Source: Cricetomys ansorgei (taxonomy: Eukaryota > Chordata > Mammalia > Rodentia > Nesomyidae). Taken from it: a stretch of DNA of 64,000 nt. Under the pieces are notes generated by a model. That model had not been told where the DNA came from. It ran no database searches and saw only the letters and a program-made list of their open reading frames with translations. Each line of letters starts with the position of its first letter. Within the stretch, counting starts at the first letter, position 1. The stretch is taken from contig JAMJFZ010003746.1 in the NCBI GenBank assembly GCA_026225945.1, positions 522,001 through 586,000 of the forward strand, read 5' to 3'. Positions 62,776-64,000 of this stretch are shown here, one piece after another. Position numbers and translations under genes: made by a program.

Positions 62776-63525
62776 AGAACCAGTCATATCTTCCACTGCT
62801 GAGACCAAAAGCCTTGGCATCTTCCTCGACACCTGTCTCTATTGCTCCTCACAGCAAATCCAACACAAGTTCTTCCATTCCATCTGCAAAATGACTGCTG
62901 AGTCAACCAGTTTCTACCTCACGTCACCACTGCCCCAAGCCAAGCCGACATCATCACCAAACTCAGGCAACTCCCTGGTCCCCTGTTTATTCACATCCTC
63001 CTACAGTGAGCCTTTGTTTTATTCTAAAGCAAAAGGTAGACCACACCATTCTTAAATTTCCTGCTCCTGACTTCTCATCTCACTCAGATTACGGCCCAGG
63101 ACCTTACATTGCTCTACAAGACTTGGGTATCTTTTCGGTCTTCTTGTCACTTGACTCCAATTAGAAGGCTTCCTCCCAGTGCTCTAAGGTGCCAAGAACT
63201 GTCCTAGCTAGAGAGACTGCACGGGCCCTTCTCTGCCGGGAACGTCCTGATGGTTCACTCAAATGTTTTACGCCGATCCCTCATAATCTGTCACCGTATT
63301 ATTCTACTGAAATGGAACCCAAACTGACCTTTACTTGGTATGAAGGGGACTCAACACTCCCTTATTGTGTTTTCTCTCTCCAGAAATTTTTACTACTGTG
63401 TGCATTTGTTTGGCTACCCGGAATGTAAGTTAGTTCCAGGACAGCAAGAGCTTTCTCTGGTTCACTACTGTATCTGTAGCACCTGGCACAGTTGCTGGCA
63501 AACTGAAGGTGTTCAACACATTCTG
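62776..63525 (+). repeat. L2 LINE, 3' part
   Basis: Diverged phrases follow the L2 order from the end of ORF2 (AGTTTCTACCTCACGTCACC, CATCATCACCAAACTC, CCATTCTTAAATTTCCTGC) to the 3' end (GGAATGTAAGTTAGTTCCAG, TACTGTATCTGTAGCACCTG, GCACAGTTGCTGGCAAACTG). It is ancient and not coding. Confidence 0.65.
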
Positions 63526-63672
63526 GGTTAGAATCCCAACTCTGCCTCTTACTGAATGACCCTGAACTAACAAAACTCTTTGTACCTCAATTTCCTCCTA
63601 CATAATGCTAGTACCCATATCTAATAAACATATGCAAAGTACTTAAGATAGTGCCTGTTACATAGTATTTTT
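63520..63672 (+). repeat. MIR SINE
   Basis: GGGTTAGAATCCCAACTCTG, GACCCTGAACTAACAAAACT, TTTGTACCTCAATTTCCTCC and AAGATAGTGCCTGTTACATA follow the whole MIR consensus order. It abuts the L2 3' end. Confidence 0.75.
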
Positions 63673-64000
63673 AATATAATTTTACTTACTGATGATAACC
63701 CAGTGTTGTAATACATATTATGTGTCCAAGAAGATACTGCATTAGCATCCAGATTTTGCAAAATTGTTACTATGTGTCTATAGAGAAACTAAAAAAATAA
63801 ATAAAATTTAAAAGGTCTAATATTTTCTGCAATTTTATCTAATTTGTTATCTATCGTACCTCTAGATCTTTCACACTATCTCGGTATCACTGATCCACAG
63901 ACACAGGAGAGAAGGGATTTTGACATTTGGCACACCAAAAATCAACTCATTCATATTTGTTGTTGTTGTTTGCCTGTTTTCAGTTGGTTTCATCTTTTAT

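Larger units (their letters stand above)
57931..64000. other. Intergenic region upstream of Coq8a
   Basis: No gene is recognisable to the right of the CpG island. The stretch is mostly repeats (listed separately), with a low-complexity TATA/TAGA stretch at about 58405-58500. In human and mouse the next gene on this side is Psen2; none of its exons is seen here. Confidence 0.65.

Noticed and set aside
57931..64000. Exons of the expected neighbour Psen2
   Set aside because: No presenilin coding sequence is recognisable; the gene presumably lies beyond the right edge.

Overview
This is nuclear DNA from a muroid rodent. Introns and intergenic DNA are full of B1, B2/B3, B4 and ID SINEs, together with rodent LTR repeats, a URR1-like hAT element and microsatellites, over an older layer of L2, MIR and MLT1 remnants. 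The full B1 copies share a small variant in their 3' part that differs from the mouse consensus as I remember it. I therefore favour a muroid other than Mus, but cannot name the species.

Two protein-coding genes lie tail to tail. On the + strand (1578-22703) are the last eight coding exons of Cdc42bpa (MRCK-alpha, a CDC42-regulated Ser/Thr kinase). They encode most of the CNH domain, the CRIB motif and the C-terminal tail, followed by a 3'UTR of about 3.4 kb ending near 26125. The kinase, coiled-coil, C1 and PH exons lie left of the window. On the - strand, all fourteen coding exons of Coq8a (Adck3/Cabc1, the UbiB-type atypical kinase of coenzyme Q biosynthesis) run from the ATG at 42803 to the stop at 27555. 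A CpG-island promoter with non-coding first-exon candidates lies at about 57.0-57.9 kb. About 0.9 kb separates the two polyadenylation regions. The order matches Cdc42bpa-Coq8a in human 1q42 and mouse chromosome 1.

Layout: 1-22703, Cdc42bpa exons and introns, with a solo LTR at 4588-5100 and a 9.9 kb SINE-rich intron; 22704-26125, its 3'UTR; 27030-27554, the Coq8a 3'UTR; 27555-42812, the Coq8a coding exons, with a CTCF-like site in intron 34954-39170; 42813-57460, a long 5' intron; 57040-57930, the CpG island; 57931-64000, intergenic DNA made largely of repeats (B1, L1-like, LTR-like, L2, MIR).

The most notable observation is that Coq8a, as given, is not an open gene. Three of its fourteen coding exons carry single-base length changes: one extra base in the exon at 32134-32257, one extra in 30579-30665, one missing in 29317-29457. 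Every splice site and the rest of the protein are intact. The Cdc42bpa exons have no such defect. Assembly indel errors are the simplest explanation; recent lineage-specific inactivation is the alternative. I found no wholly new system. The other points of interest are the promoter structure, the LTR with a perfect target duplication, a related pair of LTR-like repeats, a tandem-repeat array near 62 kb and the CTCF-like site.
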